Shown here in pieces: positions 23,540 through 35,787 of a stretch of DNA of 64,000 nucleotides (positions within the stretch are counted from its first letter, which is position 1; every line of letters starts with the position of its first letter). Below the pieces are notes generated by a model. The model saw only the letters and a list, made by a program, of their open reading frames with translations. It did no database searches and was not told the origin of the DNA. Source of the stretch: Spinellus fusiger (Eukaryota; Mucoromycota; Mucoromycetes; Mucorales; Phycomycetaceae); NCBI GenBank assembly GCA_025094145.1, contig JALLLS010000081.1, positions 62,001-126,000 on the forward strand, written 5' to 3'. The translations under genes and the position numbers were made by a program.

Positions 23540-24901
23540 AAGTGACCCGACAAAAGTCATGGAGTTATTTCAAACTCCGTGATATTTTTATACCAAAAAT
23601 AATAGACACTGTTTCTTTCTTTCTTTAATAACGGTTCTTTTTCTTATAATGTCTGACTCATCCAACACCGTTAACATCTTCACCAAGACCCCCGATGTGT
23701 ATGGGAAATAGACCAGCCTCGAGACTTGCTCACCCATATTGTATAAGGTGCTGAACCTGAGACCTACTCAGGTCGAGGCATCTCTCATGTTCAATGCTCC
23801 TTGCAACACTGTAGGGGACATTGTGAGACACTTCAAGAAGACAAGTTTGGTAGTACCTTCTCCCAAGAGTATCAGAAAGAGAAAGTTGGACGACAGAGTT
23901 CTCTGATGGTTGAGAAGAACAGTAGTCAGTGATTCTCATCAGGCCAAGGAAGCCATTAGGGCAAACATGGCCATCAAGGTATCAGACAAGACTCTGAAGA
24001 TATATCTTGATGAAACAGGCTTCCACTCTCTCATTCCAGTGGTGAAGCCTCTTCTCACCAAGAAACATAGGGAAGTAAGGCTCCAATGGGCCCATGAGCA
24101 CGGTGGTTGGACCTATGAGCAGTGGCAAGGGGTCGTCTGGTCTAATTAGTTTAGTGTAGAGCCAATGAGACTTAGAAAGGGACTTTAAAGTCATCAGACA
24201 GCCTGGTACGGCCTTTGAGCCCAAGAGTTTCTTGGAAACAAGGGAGTTTGGAGGTGGTGGAGTGATGGTATGGTATGGGGTTGTTTCAGTGGGGAGGGTG
24301 TTGGGAGATGGATCGTAGTGGAGGGCAGGATACACTCCGCCAAGCACATCAATGCCTTGGGAAAAGCCTACTACCACGAGCTCGAATGTCTCTCTCTCTC
24401 TTCTAAACTCTGGAGTCAGTTAACACCTACAGGAGAACAATGCTAGACCCCATACGAGCAAGGCAACTTGTGAATGGAAGGCAGCAAAGAGTGTGGAAAC
24501 TCTTCCTTACTGGTCCTCACAATACTGATCTCAATCCAATTGAGCATCTATGGGCCCATCTCAAGAAGGTTATCAGGAAGGACAGAAGTGTATACCACCA
24601 AGGAGAAGTTGGAGGCGGCCCTGATGCTGGAATGAGGTAAAATATCGAAAGAAGTGACAGACACCCTCATTGCCAGCATGGGGCGGAGATGCCAGACTGT
24701 CATTGATACCAAAGAAGGCCATACAAAGTATTAACTGTATTATTATTCTATTTTCTATAATTAAAGATATTGAGACTTGATATGCTTAAGTTTGTAGCTT
24801 ATAGATCAAATGTGAAGTGTTTCATTTAATGTTGAAAATGTCCTATCTATTTCGTCCAGATATTTATCTTAAAAATGATTAAATTCAGTTGAGTGTGGCT
24901 G
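23540..24901 (+). mobile_element. Chimeric Tc1/mariner element (family 1 5' part, family 2 3' end)
   Basis: The 5' end (AAGTGACCCGACAAA, preceded by TA at 23538) and about 1.15 kb of body match the family 1 element at 45440-46807 on the opposite strand. From about 24690 (CAGACTGTCATTGAT) onward the sequence follows family 2 (35788-37130) and ends at its 3' terminal repeat (GTGTGGCTG, then TA). The two ends are therefore not inverted repeats of each other. The switch point falls in a stretch conserved between both transposases. It is followed directly by repeat copy B. Confidence 0.75.
23649..24734 (+). pseudogene. Tc1-like transposase pseudogene in the chimeric element
   Basis: Transposase remnant with an N-terminal helix-turn-helix region (TQVEASLMFNAPCNTVGDIV) and a DDE core including NPIEHLWAHLKK. 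In-frame stops occur (after VYGK, after DDRVL, after VVWSN), and at the first catalytic Asp position an Asn codon is read (VVWSN). Several frame changes follow. The same WSN-stop lesion is present in the 45.4-46.8 kb copy, so the defect predates the separation of the copies. Confidence 0.75.
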
Positions 24902-26070
24902 TATTCACACTTTCTTGAACAAGTATGTTTATCCTAATTATATACCCAATAGCATTATTTGTGTGAACCATCTTCAAAATAGATAGATAAGCTGTTATAA
25001 GTATGGCTATTTGTACAAAAGTCATCTTAATTGTCTAAATAATGATAGATACCAAACAGAATGTAGTGACATTGTGATAAGATCAATTAATGGCAGCTTA
25101 CTGTAAAGAATGAGTAAGATGAATCAGTCATACAATACTATAAGCTATGTACTTCTTCCTTCTTCCTACAGGACAGCTAGGTTAGACTATAAATACATGA
25201 TCAGTCAATGGCCAAGATATCAAGATAATTACACTAAAATACGACTGCTCCAGATGGATGTACAGAAAAATAAATCATTTGCATTTATTTAGAAAGCCCT
25301 TTTTATCAGTATGGAGTAGACATGCATGCTAACATTGAACAAGGTTGTCTGAATCTCATACGGCACAACCAATACACACTGAAAAGAGATATACTAAGTG
25401 GTGTAAATGATGCTGTTACCTCAGACTCCAATTATTAAAGAAACGAGAGGTTAACATTTAACAGTTTGTAAATAGATAGATAAATAGATAGATAAATAAA
25501 TAAATAAATAAATAAACAAACAAAATAGCTACAGAACTAATGGTATTGAGTAAAGCATCTATGATAATTCATAACATATTTAATAAAGTGGATAGGCTCT
25601 TTTAGAGATAGTATAAGAGCATAACATCCTACATTAGTATATGTGCCTTTTGGTGGTTATTTCCTTGGAGTTCTTCTATCTGTAATAATCATTAGAATAA
25701 AAGAATAACATACAAGTTAAATAAAAAAGAACAGATTGAATCGTACTTTAACTAACCAAAATATCTTTGGACCTAAGAAGCCACTAATGAGACTATCACA
25801 TCAATGGGTGTTAAATAGTAGCTGATACTATTCAATGTTATTAAAGGCTATTTACTTTCTCTTTCTTATTGTGTTTCTATCTATTCTTTCTGAAACAATA
25901 AAAGGTCCCAAGCCTTCTGGTTCATCTCCATTCCTTCTCCTTTCCCAGTGATCAATGGAGCCTCTGTTGACTCACTAACGGAAACTCATGCTACAGGTAA
26001 ACTATCTAAAAAAAGTGATATAGGGTGTATCTTATTGAATTTTGTCATTACTAGATATTAGAATGTCTAG
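24902..26070 (+). repeat. Dispersed 1.17 kb repeat, copy B
   Basis: Nearly identical to 5005-6170, including the upstream family 2 Tc1 end, the 60-codon ORF (25110-25292) and the exon-like segment near the 3' end. Differences seen by eye are a few substitutions and one extra AAAT unit in the GATA/AAAT microsatellite. The similarity ends at CTAG followed by TATG. Confidence 0.75.
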
Positions 26071-26254
26071 TATGGTTATACTTATATATACTAATGTTTA
26101 ATTGAGTATGATCATTATTATTATCTTTTAAAAGGCTGAATTCAAAAAGTCCAGTAAGTGGGACCTGTTTTGGTCTCTTTCCTTGTCATCCGCTGTCTTG
26201 TGAATTTTCAGTTTAATCTATATAAAAAAAACCAAAGAAAGGGCTTTATTAGCC

Positions 26255-27459
26255 TCAACAGGGATTGCAGATGGAGGTGTCGATGGATAGTGTATGTAGG
26301 CTGCGGACTACCTTTTTGCCTGTAATGACACTACGAGGATCCATTTCACTGTCGCTGTCGTCTTTTCTCTTGTTCTTACGCTAAGGAACCAACATAAAAC
26401 AAAGAGGCTGTTTAATTCTCTCTTGAAGATGGATAGAGAAGATGAGGTGGGTTACCGTTTTGCTCTTTGTCTTTTTCTTTTTACTCTTTGTCTTTTTATG
26501 CTTCTTTGTCTGCTTGGACTCTTCTCAGCAGACCAGGTGGGGATGAGTCAATACACAAAATAGAGCACTACTAAGAAGGAAGGATGGCATTACCTTTCTC
26601 CCATGCACTGTCACTGGAGCTGTCGTATGACGTGACAGACGGACTCCTTGAACGAGACACTGAGGAGGAAGGGTAGCGTCGAATGTGTTCTCGTGGAAGC
26701 TTCTGTGGATTCCTGTGGGATGTGGAGCGAGACGTGGATCTCACTATAGATCCCCCACCCCACCCCGCCGAGTGATGGAGGAATCAAAACACACACACAC
26801 ACACACACACACACATTCATGGGGCATATGTGGGGTCCATGCATTCATGATCCGATTGGCATAGTAAGTAGGATATACAGAAAGAGAGAGAAGAGACAAG
26901 GGCAAGGATGTCCGTCGTCATAGGAAAAAGGGAGAGGAGAAATGCGCCATCAAAAAACAAAAGAAAGATAAGGAACACGTTATGCTGAGGAGCAGGACAA
27001 GACACACATACCACGAGAATCGGTGGATAAACTGGCACTGGGGCTTTTGGTACTGCGGGCGTGTCTGTGCTGTTGATAGGAAGAGGAAGAGGAGGAAGGG
27101 TCTTTGTGTGGTGAAGGACTGCGACTGTGGATGCGACTGTAAGAAGACTGTCTGTAGGTACGGCTATGACTGTTGGTGTTAATGTGGTTGTTGCTGTTGC
27201 TGAGACTGCGACTGCGACTACGACTGTAGGTATGACTACGACTACGACTGTAGGTACGACTACGACTACAACTAGGACTACGACTAGGACTACGACTAGG
27301 ACTAGGACTACGACTGCGACTGCGACTGCGACTGCGACTGCGACTGCGACTGCGACTGCGACTGTAGTGGTGACGGGTATTTCTGTCTTTTGAACCCCAC
27401 ACTACTCCTTCAGCAAGCCATACGACCTACAAACACAGCCTACCTCTTCCTTCTTTCAT
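26255..27459 (-). CDS. Arginine/serine-rich (RS-domain) protein, probable splicing-related factor
   Basis: Start modelled at 27459 (MKEGR, then a short intron, then VWGSKDRNTRHHYSRSRS). The N-terminal half is an RS domain of more than 20 Arg-Ser or Ser-Arg pairs, encoded by a hexanucleotide repeat. Later exons add RSTSRSTSHRNPQKLPREH, SVSRSRSPSVTSYDSSSDS, lysine-rich ESKQTKKHKKTKSKKKKTK and DDSDSEMDPRSVITGKK. Such RS plus Lys tails are typical of nuclear speckle or splicing cofactors. No RRM, CCCH or other domain is seen, so a specific name is not given. The 3' end is uncertain: the frame runs to a stop at 26255, but splicing after GKK to a downstream exon is possible. Confidence 0.65.
27311..27364 (+). 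repeat. Hexanucleotide repeat (CGACTG)9 inside the RS domain
   Basis: Nine perfect copies of CGACTG read on the - strand as alternating Arg and Ser codons. Adjacent imperfect TAGGACTACGAC units show the same expansion at an earlier stage. Length is likely to vary between strains. Confidence 0.9.
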
Positions 27460-27593
27460 AGTGCTAATAGGAAAGAAAAAGGTCAGAAATTAGAGTGAGA
27501 GAGGAAAAATGACAAGGACGACGGGAGCGACTCTTGGATCACAGTCACAATTACAGGTAAATGAAGGCGGGAGAGCTATTGGCCTAATCCTTA

Positions 27594-28923
27594 CACACCA
27601 GGAGATCTTTAGGATATAAAAGGAAATAGTCAAACTACAATTGTTTAAAAAATGACAAATCGATTTGAAAAGGAATGAAAATAAATTAAGATGTATTCAT
27701 GTTAGTTCTTAAACAAATAAAGATTATGTAGATTTACCTGTAAATATCTGAATCACATAGGAAACCACTTTCGATGTGGCGATATATAATATAATATGAA
27801 TAAGAATATCTATTCTTATGTGACTGTATAGATACCCTTTGATGCATTCACATCTCTGTTCTAAACAATTCCGCAACTTTGGCAAGCGCGGATAGTGTTG
27901 AAATTCACTAATACCTCAGTGAGGATATTTGTGTTATAAGTGTGGCAGATCTTAAGAACAGAAATAAAACAGAGTAACTGTTAGAAGAGCTTTTCATATT
28001 GAGTGAGAGGTCAATCATGCTTACCCTCGATGTAAAGAACTCATCGACATCAACCAGAAGAAGATCACCATCCTTTTGTCTCTTTTCCAGTGATTGATAT
28101 AAGATTCTTGTCAAACCAACACGATGACCTTTGAACTTGACAGCATCTTTTCCTTTCATTCTTGCACCATAAGCAACAACTGGCAGTTTGGTAGGATCAT
28201 ACTCCAATCTTTTTAGGTGCCAATACCCCTTTTCACTAATAAAACAGTAAAAATAATGAGTTCAAGATCTATCAACGTAATCTAGGTGTGTGTCGTATTA
28301 CCCTTGCACTGGCACCTTCCTGCCTTTGTAATGGATTCACTGGGTTTACTATAGTAAAAAAATATACAATAGAAACTGACCAACATATCAGACATAATAA
28401 ACATACACAAACAATCACCATATCACAACTGTTGGTTTATATGCCAGACAAAGGCAAACAAGTTAAAAAGGATAGAAGTTATGGAGAACAACAGACAGTG
28501 TAATTAGCAGGTATTCATATACGAACAAGAGGACAATACGAAATTTCACAAGTCATTTGCTTAATCATAACTACCAAAGTAATGCAGACTACAACAACAT
28601 TCTAGAAAGAAAAAGAATTGCTTAAAGAACAGTTGCCTAGTTACCCGTTGTGATCAAATCATGTGTTGTGTTCCTGTTCATGTACCCTCTTTGATTTCCC
28701 TAGACCAGCCTTTGTAATAATACTCCATTTCTTTGTCCCTGATAAAGACCAAACAACTACAGATTTATCTCTCTAGTGGTCTTGTTGATAACCACAGTGC
28801 CCTTTATTACAGATACTTACAAACCTTTTGATTTTAATCATCGATCCATAAAAGGCAAGAAATTTTTAGACGTAAAAGGAAAGAGATATTGCCGCTTAAA
28901 GGCCAGAAAAATCTCCTGGTGTG
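27594..28923 (-). mobile_element. TIR element with TA target sites carrying a Fanzor-like fragment
   Basis: Both ends carry inverted CACACCAGGAGAT (27594 onward, and its complement ending at 28923) flanked by TA, the pattern of mariner-like insertions. The last 110 bp closely resemble the right end of the element at 58001-59222. Inside, on the - strand, lies a coding relic with a Fanzor/TnpB-type C-terminus. No transposase is recognisable, so the element is non-autonomous or decayed. It lies about 135 bp upstream of the RS-protein start. Confidence 0.65.
27826..28240 (-). pseudogene. Fanzor-like (TnpB-related) nuclease fragment, C-terminal part
   Basis: Two exon-like pieces on the - strand. 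The first reads KLPVVAYGARMKGKDAV, then a basic GHRVGLTRILYQSLEKR segment and VDVDEFFTSR, matching the RuvC-II glutamate region of Fanzor/OrfB proteins. After an intron-like gap comes ICHTYN, ACQSCG and NRDVNAS, corresponding to the zinc ribbon and RuvC-III aspartate. One zinc Cys is replaced (C-H-T-Y) and a stop stands where Trp is usual before NRDVNA. The N-terminal half and RuvC-I are not recognisable, although open pieces such as RDKEMEYYYKGWSREIKEG exist near 28740. Family assignment rests on the DEF-TS, CxxC and NRDVNA signature. Confidence 0.6.
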
Positions 28924-29099
28924 TAGAGGAAGATGAAAAATGATATATATTTATATAAAACAGTCCCATGAAGCAGAGTGGGCAGGCCTATCCTCTGCGT
29001 TTATTGGCTATCTTCTATAGAGGTTCACAGGTCTACTTAGCAACAGGTCTACTTAGTAACAAGTCTACTTAGCAACAAGTACACTCAGTGAAAGGGGAA

Positions 29100-29835
29100 T
29101 TATAGGGTGACGGGGGTGGGTGTAGACAGCTTCATGTCCTTCTCAACAATAAGAGCACGCAACCACTTGGCTTCCATTTCCAACTCCTTCACTCTCTTCT
29201 CCAGTGCCTCTGTTTTGTCTGTCATCTCTTTGGCTGTCTGTTCAAGGGCATGTTCTCTTATCTTCTTCTTCTGTCGGAAGCGAGCAGAGGCAGCTGTATT
29301 ACGACGGCGCTTATCGTCTTCTAGGCTGACAGGGAGCTCTTTCTCTCCTCCTGTCTTGCGCTTCTTCATTGGCCCAACAGACACCTCTGTCTTGCTGCTG
29401 TCTGCTGAGGGAAGGGTCATGGTAGGTGCCAGACGAGGCAGGGGAGAGTGTTCTGTAGGCGGAGCACTTGGCAGCACTTGGAAAGAAGATGCATAAGCAC
29501 TGGTCTCTATTGATAATAGAATAGAGAATAGAATAGGTGTTATCACTCTAGACACACACACACACACATATTTATATATAAAGCCCCTCTTTTCTTTTCT
29601 CTCTCTCTCTATTACCCATGGCCTTGTAGTGGTCCAACAGCTTAAACACATCTTCCTGCTTGGACTGCTCATTATGCGTCTCTGGTCCACACTCATCCAC
29701 AAGAGCAGTGCCGGGCGTTATATCAAATGTGAACTGTGCATTCGCCCACAGAGCCAATTCGTCACTAAAAGTGTCCTCTGTCACAACCAAAGGTGAGTCT
29801 GAGTGGAGAAGGTTCAATGAAGAGATAAAGGACAT
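29100..29835 (-). CDS. bZIP transcription factor, CYS3/MetR-like (paralogue 2)
   Basis: Exons 29835-29616 and 29506-29100 (109-nt intron, joining KAM to ETSAYAS). The basic region DDKRRRNTAASARFRQKKK and zipper (HALEQTAKEMTDKTEALEKRVK, then ELEMEAKWLRALIVEKD) are very close to the CYS3/MetR consensus of sulfur regulators, closer than paralogue 1. The N-terminal DELALWANAQFTFD motif is shared with paralogue 1 and with family members. The putative nuclear signal KKRKTGGEK precedes the basic region. It diverges from SPT7 with about 450 bp between start codons and a CACGTG site in between. Confidence 0.88.
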
Positions 29836-29937
29836 GAGGAAAAAGGGAAGAAAAAAAAAAACACACACTCCACACACTCCACACACATAAATATATATTT
29901 TTTATATTCACAGTGGAGAGATGACACCCCACCTGCT

Positions 29938-29943
29938 CACGTG
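29938..29943. promoter_or_regulatory. CACGTG palindrome in the bZIP/SPT7 divergent promoter
   Basis: Perfect CACGTG about 100 bp upstream of the bZIP paralogue 2 ATG. In yeasts this is the Cbf1 site that cooperates with Met4-type bZIPs at sulfur genes, which would fit autoregulation. This is inference from motif and position only. Confidence 0.35.
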
Positions 29944-30286
29944 CTTCTTTGTATTTTTTCTCTCTCTCTTTCTCTATTCTTTCTTACTCTTCCTCATCTT
30001 TCTCCCCCTCTTACAAGCAAGTCACGAGTCTCTCTGCAAACATTCAAACGACGCGAGAACGACACAAGGGAAGAGGAACACTTGCTTGGATTTTAAAATA
30101 GTGTACACAGTGTAAGGTGGAAGAAGACCCAAAAGGCAGATGAGAGTAGACAACTGTGCAGATCCCTCATGCATCTATTGGCTCTATTTTTCTTGTTTCT
30201 TTTATTTTGTTGTTGTTGTTTTTCTTACTTGATAGCTCACTCTGCCCACACCAATTGCACGACAGACAGAGGGACCTTAAGCCGTG

Positions 30287-33200
30287 ATGAGCTCCGTAAG
30301 CACCAGCACATCCTCGCCACCCCTTCCACCCTGGCCTCAGCTGTCTTTTGTAGTTGCAAGAGAAGTGTACAAGAAGAACCTGCATATTGGATTTCTTACT
30401 GTATCAGAGACACAGTACTTTAAGGGTGCTGTCGAGTCATTAGCAACATGGCTCGCTTTTATTTCTCCCACTCGGGAATATGACGCCTCTCTTCTCTCTC
30501 ATGACACTGCTGTTGATACCATCACCACTGCCACCACTGCCACCACTGCCACCACTGCCACTACTGCTACTGCTACTGCTACTACTGCTACTGCTACTAC
30601 TAATACTAATACTACCACGACCACCACGGACTATGAAGTGGCTGCATTTCGTATACGTGCCTTGATCTATGAAAGGTTCATACCTCTCTTGTATTCCATG
30701 GACCTCCCCTGCTGTCGTCGCGAGTCTCTTGCTATGGATCAATTATGCCAGTCAGCCTGTCAATTGGTGTCTCCTGATACTGCTGCCATAACACAAGCGT
30801 CAATGCTCCAGAGACAGGCAGTGTCTCGTATGAAGGAGGCAGAAGGTGCGTGTTCTCACTCTCCGACACAAAGAGACGGTGGCCCTGAGAGTGAACAAGG
30901 TAAAAAAAAAAAGACAGACAGACAATGGAGAGGTGGGCTGATAGGAGATCATGGCCATCAGTGATAGTCAAGACAGAACCTACTCTTCCATTGGTGGCGG
31001 TCAGAGCAGCAGAACATAGAGAGAGAGTCTTGCTCAGGGACATCTACCATACATTGGAATATGATCAGGGAGCTATGGTAGAACAAAAGAAATTGCAAGT
31101 ATGTTGTTGGTGTTTCTATGGCTAGTACTATTTATTCATTGTAGAGACATTGTGTTGGTGATCCATCTGCAATACGAAGAAGAGGAAGAAATTAACGGGG
31201 TCTTGTTAGGAATGCCAAGCACAAGAAGAGATGAATGAAGAGGAGGAGAAGGAGAATCCTGAAGATACATCAGTGAGTGTGGGATTGTGGTTTAAAAGAG
31301 ATTGTAGTTTAAAAGAAAAAGGACAGGCAGAAGAAGTACTTAACTCTACTGTATATTAGTTGGCCATCTTTAATACCAATGGAAACTTCAATCTCAAGGT
31401 AAGAAAGTGCATTAATAAAAAAATAAAAAGGGGGGGGGCTACATAGAATACAGTGTTAATTCTATTTCTTTATTTCTTGGTGGTTTAGTATTTACTACAA
31501 GGCATTGCTGCCAACAGACTCCAGACATCTCTTTCTGACCGTGAACTTCAGAATCTCCTATCAGACTTCAGACCCCATCGATCCAAATGGGTAAGCCAGT
31601 GACATTCTTTGTTGTGTTGGTACTCATATTCCATGGATGGAGAGTAGGCAAATGATGAAAGACCAGGACAGGAGGAATTGTATGAGGCTTGTGAAAAGGT
31701 GTTGAATGATTTGAAAAATTACACAGTAAGTGAAGGGAGGGTTTTTTCTTTTTCTTTTTCTTTTCTTCAAAGAAAGTCGGATACTTAGCATATATATCTA
31801 TATGTGTGTGTGTGTGCTTGTTTGTTTTTTTTTATTTATAGGAGCATTCTACTCCCTTCCTCAACAAAGTCAGCAAGAGAGAAGCACCCGATTACTTTGA
31901 TGGTAAGCATGGAGCATCAAGAAGAACAATAGTGGTTGTTGACTCAATAAAACAAGTCATCAAGCGCCCTATGGACTTGGGCACCGTCGCTAAAAAGTTA
32001 AAGTTGCTCAATTACAAGTCAAAAAAGGAGTTCTCGGATGATCTATATTTGATCTATGAAAACTGTTTGATCTACAACACAAACCCTGTAGGTGGTATTA
32101 CCTGTGTATTCTGTAAGAAAAGACTAACACTAAACTATGGGATATATATCTATATATATATATATGTGTGTGTGTAGGCAAGTGAATACCGTAAACATGC
32201 TATTGCCATGCGAAGAAAGACGGATCGACTGATGGGAAGAGTTCCTGATATTTCAATCAGTGAAAGACCAGAAGCAGAGATAGACGATGATATGGAAGAG
32301 GCCAGTGAAGAAGAAACAGAAGTTCAGCGTGTATTTAGAAAGGTAGACTCTAGAACCACATGTAGAAGAAGCAGACACTGACATATTCCTCAAGGCACCT
32401 GGATCCCACAGTTCATCTACAGCCTCCAAACAGAGAGGATCCAGTGCACCCAACTACAATAATGGCACTGTACGTTCATCTCGAGAAAGATCATTGACAC
32501 AGGGATCCAACACTGCATTACAAAACATCACAGAAATAGACAGTCATACAGTGGCCGTGGAAGAAACAAACGGTCAACCTGCCTCTGCCCATACTGAATC
32601 CCATAAAAGTTACGGAGGAAAACAACTCAAGAACCAACATGGGGATAAAATGGACATTGATTTAGAACAAGGAGACAAGGAGCTCAATGATGAACTTGAT
32701 GATGATGTGGGTGAACTCCAGGATCAACTGTGGCGAGACATGACCAAGAAAACACGAGCAAAAGTCACTGTAAGCCATGTCTATTCTAGAAAGTATTGAC
32801 CTGTGCTTACACAATGCATGGATGGGTGAATGATGTAGGCTGACACTGAGAAGCAATACCAGTATGCATTTGGAGAACGAGAGGCCATTGTACGCTCTCC
32901 TTTTGATATGGGGCGGTTTGCTATATTAGAACATACCCATAATACACCACAGTCAGACCAGAAACTAGCACGATGTACAGCTGATGTGTTTTCTCGGTGG
33001 ACAGAACGAAGACGAGCCAGTGCCAGTCTTTACGATGATTTCGATGCTAGTCTGAGTGATGAGGATAATTTTGACGCCTTTTTCACTCGAAAGATCACCA
33101 AACCAAAGACAGAGGAAAACGATGCAGCACGTAATGATCTGTTTTTGCCAGAATATATTATTTCGAGTGGTCTTCCTGAAATCCAACGTATTCCTCAAGA

Positions 33201-35563
33201 ATTAAAGGAGGAACCAAGCCAAGGCAAGTCAATTATATACATTGAATGTTTTGAGAGAATAGGAGTAGAAACAGCCACTGAACATTTGAAATGATATATA
33301 GATGTTTCTCTAGAGGCTTATTCGTCTACTGCATTCCCAAATCATGGACTCAATGCAATGATGGATCAAAATCTAAATGAAATGCAACATATACGTATGA
33401 CCTATGCCAAATGCAACTCTGTTCGTAATAATGTACCGGTAAGTTAGAGGTTTGTTATAAGATGTACTATACTATACTATACTATACTATACTATGAATA
33501 CTCACCTACAACAAAGATATCAACACTTGCTTCTTCTATCTCTTTGGACTCTTCTCATTCTGTTGCACCTTCTGTATATTCATCTATAACAAAACCCAAT
33601 CATCTCGGCTCTGCTACCACACCACACTCTTTTGCATCTCCATCTTTTTCATCAGCACCCTCCAATGTTCAAAAACCCTTACCCCCTCTCATTATGAACC
33701 AAGAATCTAGCCAACTCCTTGCTCAAAGAACGATTGTCAAACTACTCGCTCATGCTGGTTTTGAGGGAGCTCATACTGGTGCACTGAATATTTTCACAGA
33801 CATGATGACGGACTATATGCTCAACATTGGAAAAACACTTCGAAGTTACTGGGATGATTATGGACGACAGATGAATAGTGAAGTAAGATACTAAGAGTTT
33901 GAACAGGTTGGGCAAACCTCTGTGTGTGGGTATGGGTATGGGTGTTGGTGTGAATGTTGATGTTGACGTTTTCTCTCTCTCTCTCTCTCTCTTTCTGTAT
34001 ATATATATATGTATCTGTATTGATGGGTGTGTGTGTGTGCATATGAATGTATGGATGTGCATATGTGCATGTGTTTGTGTATGTACCTCTGTAACTATAT
34101 ATATATATATATATGTGGATGTGTGTGTGTGTGTGGATGTGTGTGGATATATAGGAAATTATCATGCATACCCTCTATGAAAACGGAGTCCCTTCTATTA
34201 GCGCTTTAGAGTCTTACATCGTTGACGACATTGGACGGCTTGGCTCTCGACTGGAGGACTTGCATAGAAAACTAGACACCTCTTATCAGGACATTATATC
34301 GGTAAGTGTTTATTCTATGTATTATAATTATTAGAGTTGCTCACTTTGATGTACAGGGCTCAACAGATAAGCTTGAACATGATACAGAGGCACTGTTACA
34401 AGATGAAGAGACGTTTATGACGTGAGTAATGACTTTGGATATACACATATATAAAGGCATTAGAGTATTAGTCGGTTATTGACTGACTGTTGGATGGGTT
34501 AGGGGTTCTTTTGGTGAAGATTTTGGTGATGACTATTTTGGCTTCAAGGAACTCGGATTAGACAAAGAATTCAACTTGAGTGCATATTCAGTAAGTTAAA
34601 TTCTTCACAAGCTTACAGAGAGTGTATAACTGCTAGATAGTAATTTTGTATCTATTCTTTTTCTTCTTTTTTCTTTTAGATACCTTCTCGTCTGTGGTAT
34701 GGCAAAGACCAAGACAAGGGCAAAAGTATCAATGTGTAAGTGTGTTGATAATAGAAAGAAAGAACAGAAAGAAAAGAAAGAAAGAAAAAGCTTCTTGCAT
34801 CAGAAAGATCTGTACTAAATATATGCTTCTTCATGCAACAGTACAAGCAATGGTAAGTACCTATTGATCACCACAGCCAATCTCCATTACTGGCTATATT
34901 TTATGACAGAGTGGTTTGAATCTAATGTCTATGTTTGTATGTGCTTTTAGAGCCCTTGCCAAAATACCTACCCCCTCCACCCTTCACGCCTGTAGCCTCT
35001 GAAAAAGAGCTCATTGGACTTTTACAACATGTCTTTCGAAAGAAGCTAAATGATGCTCCCCGTGCTTTAATTGAAGACGAATACATTCCTTCTCGAAACC
35101 GTAATCGGTCTCGATATCCACCTACTAACAAAAACAGTGTTATGGGAAGAAAAAAGACTGCTAAAGACGGTAGTTTTTCTGGTGGTGGGGCGGGCAATGG
35201 CGGTGACAATAAAAAGTCAAAAAGAAAACGTCCTCTGGAAGAAATTAAGGCAGAGAGAGCAGAAAGAGCCGAGAAAAAACGTCAAAAGTTGGAAGAACGT
35301 GCTCAGAGGATGGCAGAGAAAGAACAAAAACGTAAGATCCGAGAAGAGTTAAAGGAGCAGGAACGGCAGGCTAAATTGGAAGCTAAAGAGAAAAAGGTGA
35401 GAACATTGAATAATGTGATGGTTGCTCTCTGTCTTATGTTAAGATGCCTTAGTCAATTGCAAAAAAGGTGAAGCAGGTGTCTACACCTACTGACTCATCT
35501 CAAACTAATTCTATACCTCCATTGGATTCTCCTACAATGATGGATATGGAAGATCACCATTAA
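30287..35563 (+). CDS. SPT7: SAGA complex subunit SPT7 (bromodomain and histone fold)
   Basis: Core SAGA coactivator scaffold. The gene has roughly 15 or more exons. The first exon (from 30287) reads [21 protein letters not shown] and a low-complexity Thr/Ala run. The bromodomain spans about 31844-32250: [54 protein letters not shown] (with the acetyl-lysine-binding Asn) and [18 protein letters not shown], followed by an acidic EEASEEETE segment. The histone fold follows at about 33690-34300 ([34 protein letters not shown]), then [20 protein letters not shown] and [15 protein letters not shown]. The C-terminus is a long charged coiled coil ([18 protein letters not shown]). Some internal junctions, especially near 31150-31400, are uncertain. 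Introns contain CA/TG and TA microsatellites (about 33960-34155). Confidence 0.88.
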
Positions 35564-35787
35564 ACCTCTCTCTAACGTGCAAGACGAAACCTTTTTGTAA
35601 ATATTACCTCTTCTAATTTCAAACTTTTTATAAGAAAGGCTGAGAATCCTTACTGTCAGCCTTGTCGTAATAAAGTTCTATGAAATATATGTCTTTTGCG
35701 TGGATTAATCTCAATGACTCAAAAATAGGCAGTGGGTGTGTTTACAATCTTTTTTTCTTTTTGAGTTTGTTCATTTTCATATATATA

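Noticed and set aside
27180..27380. Short regularly spaced repeats that look array-like
   Set aside because: They are a continuous hexanucleotide expansion encoding Arg-Ser in an exon, with no spacers; not a CRISPR array.
31800..34160. TG/TA and TC microsatellites in SPT7 taken as possible regulatory RNAs or separate ORFs (for example 33742-34180)
   Set aside because: They lie in introns between in-frame SPT7 exons, and the ORFs are low-complexity shadows.
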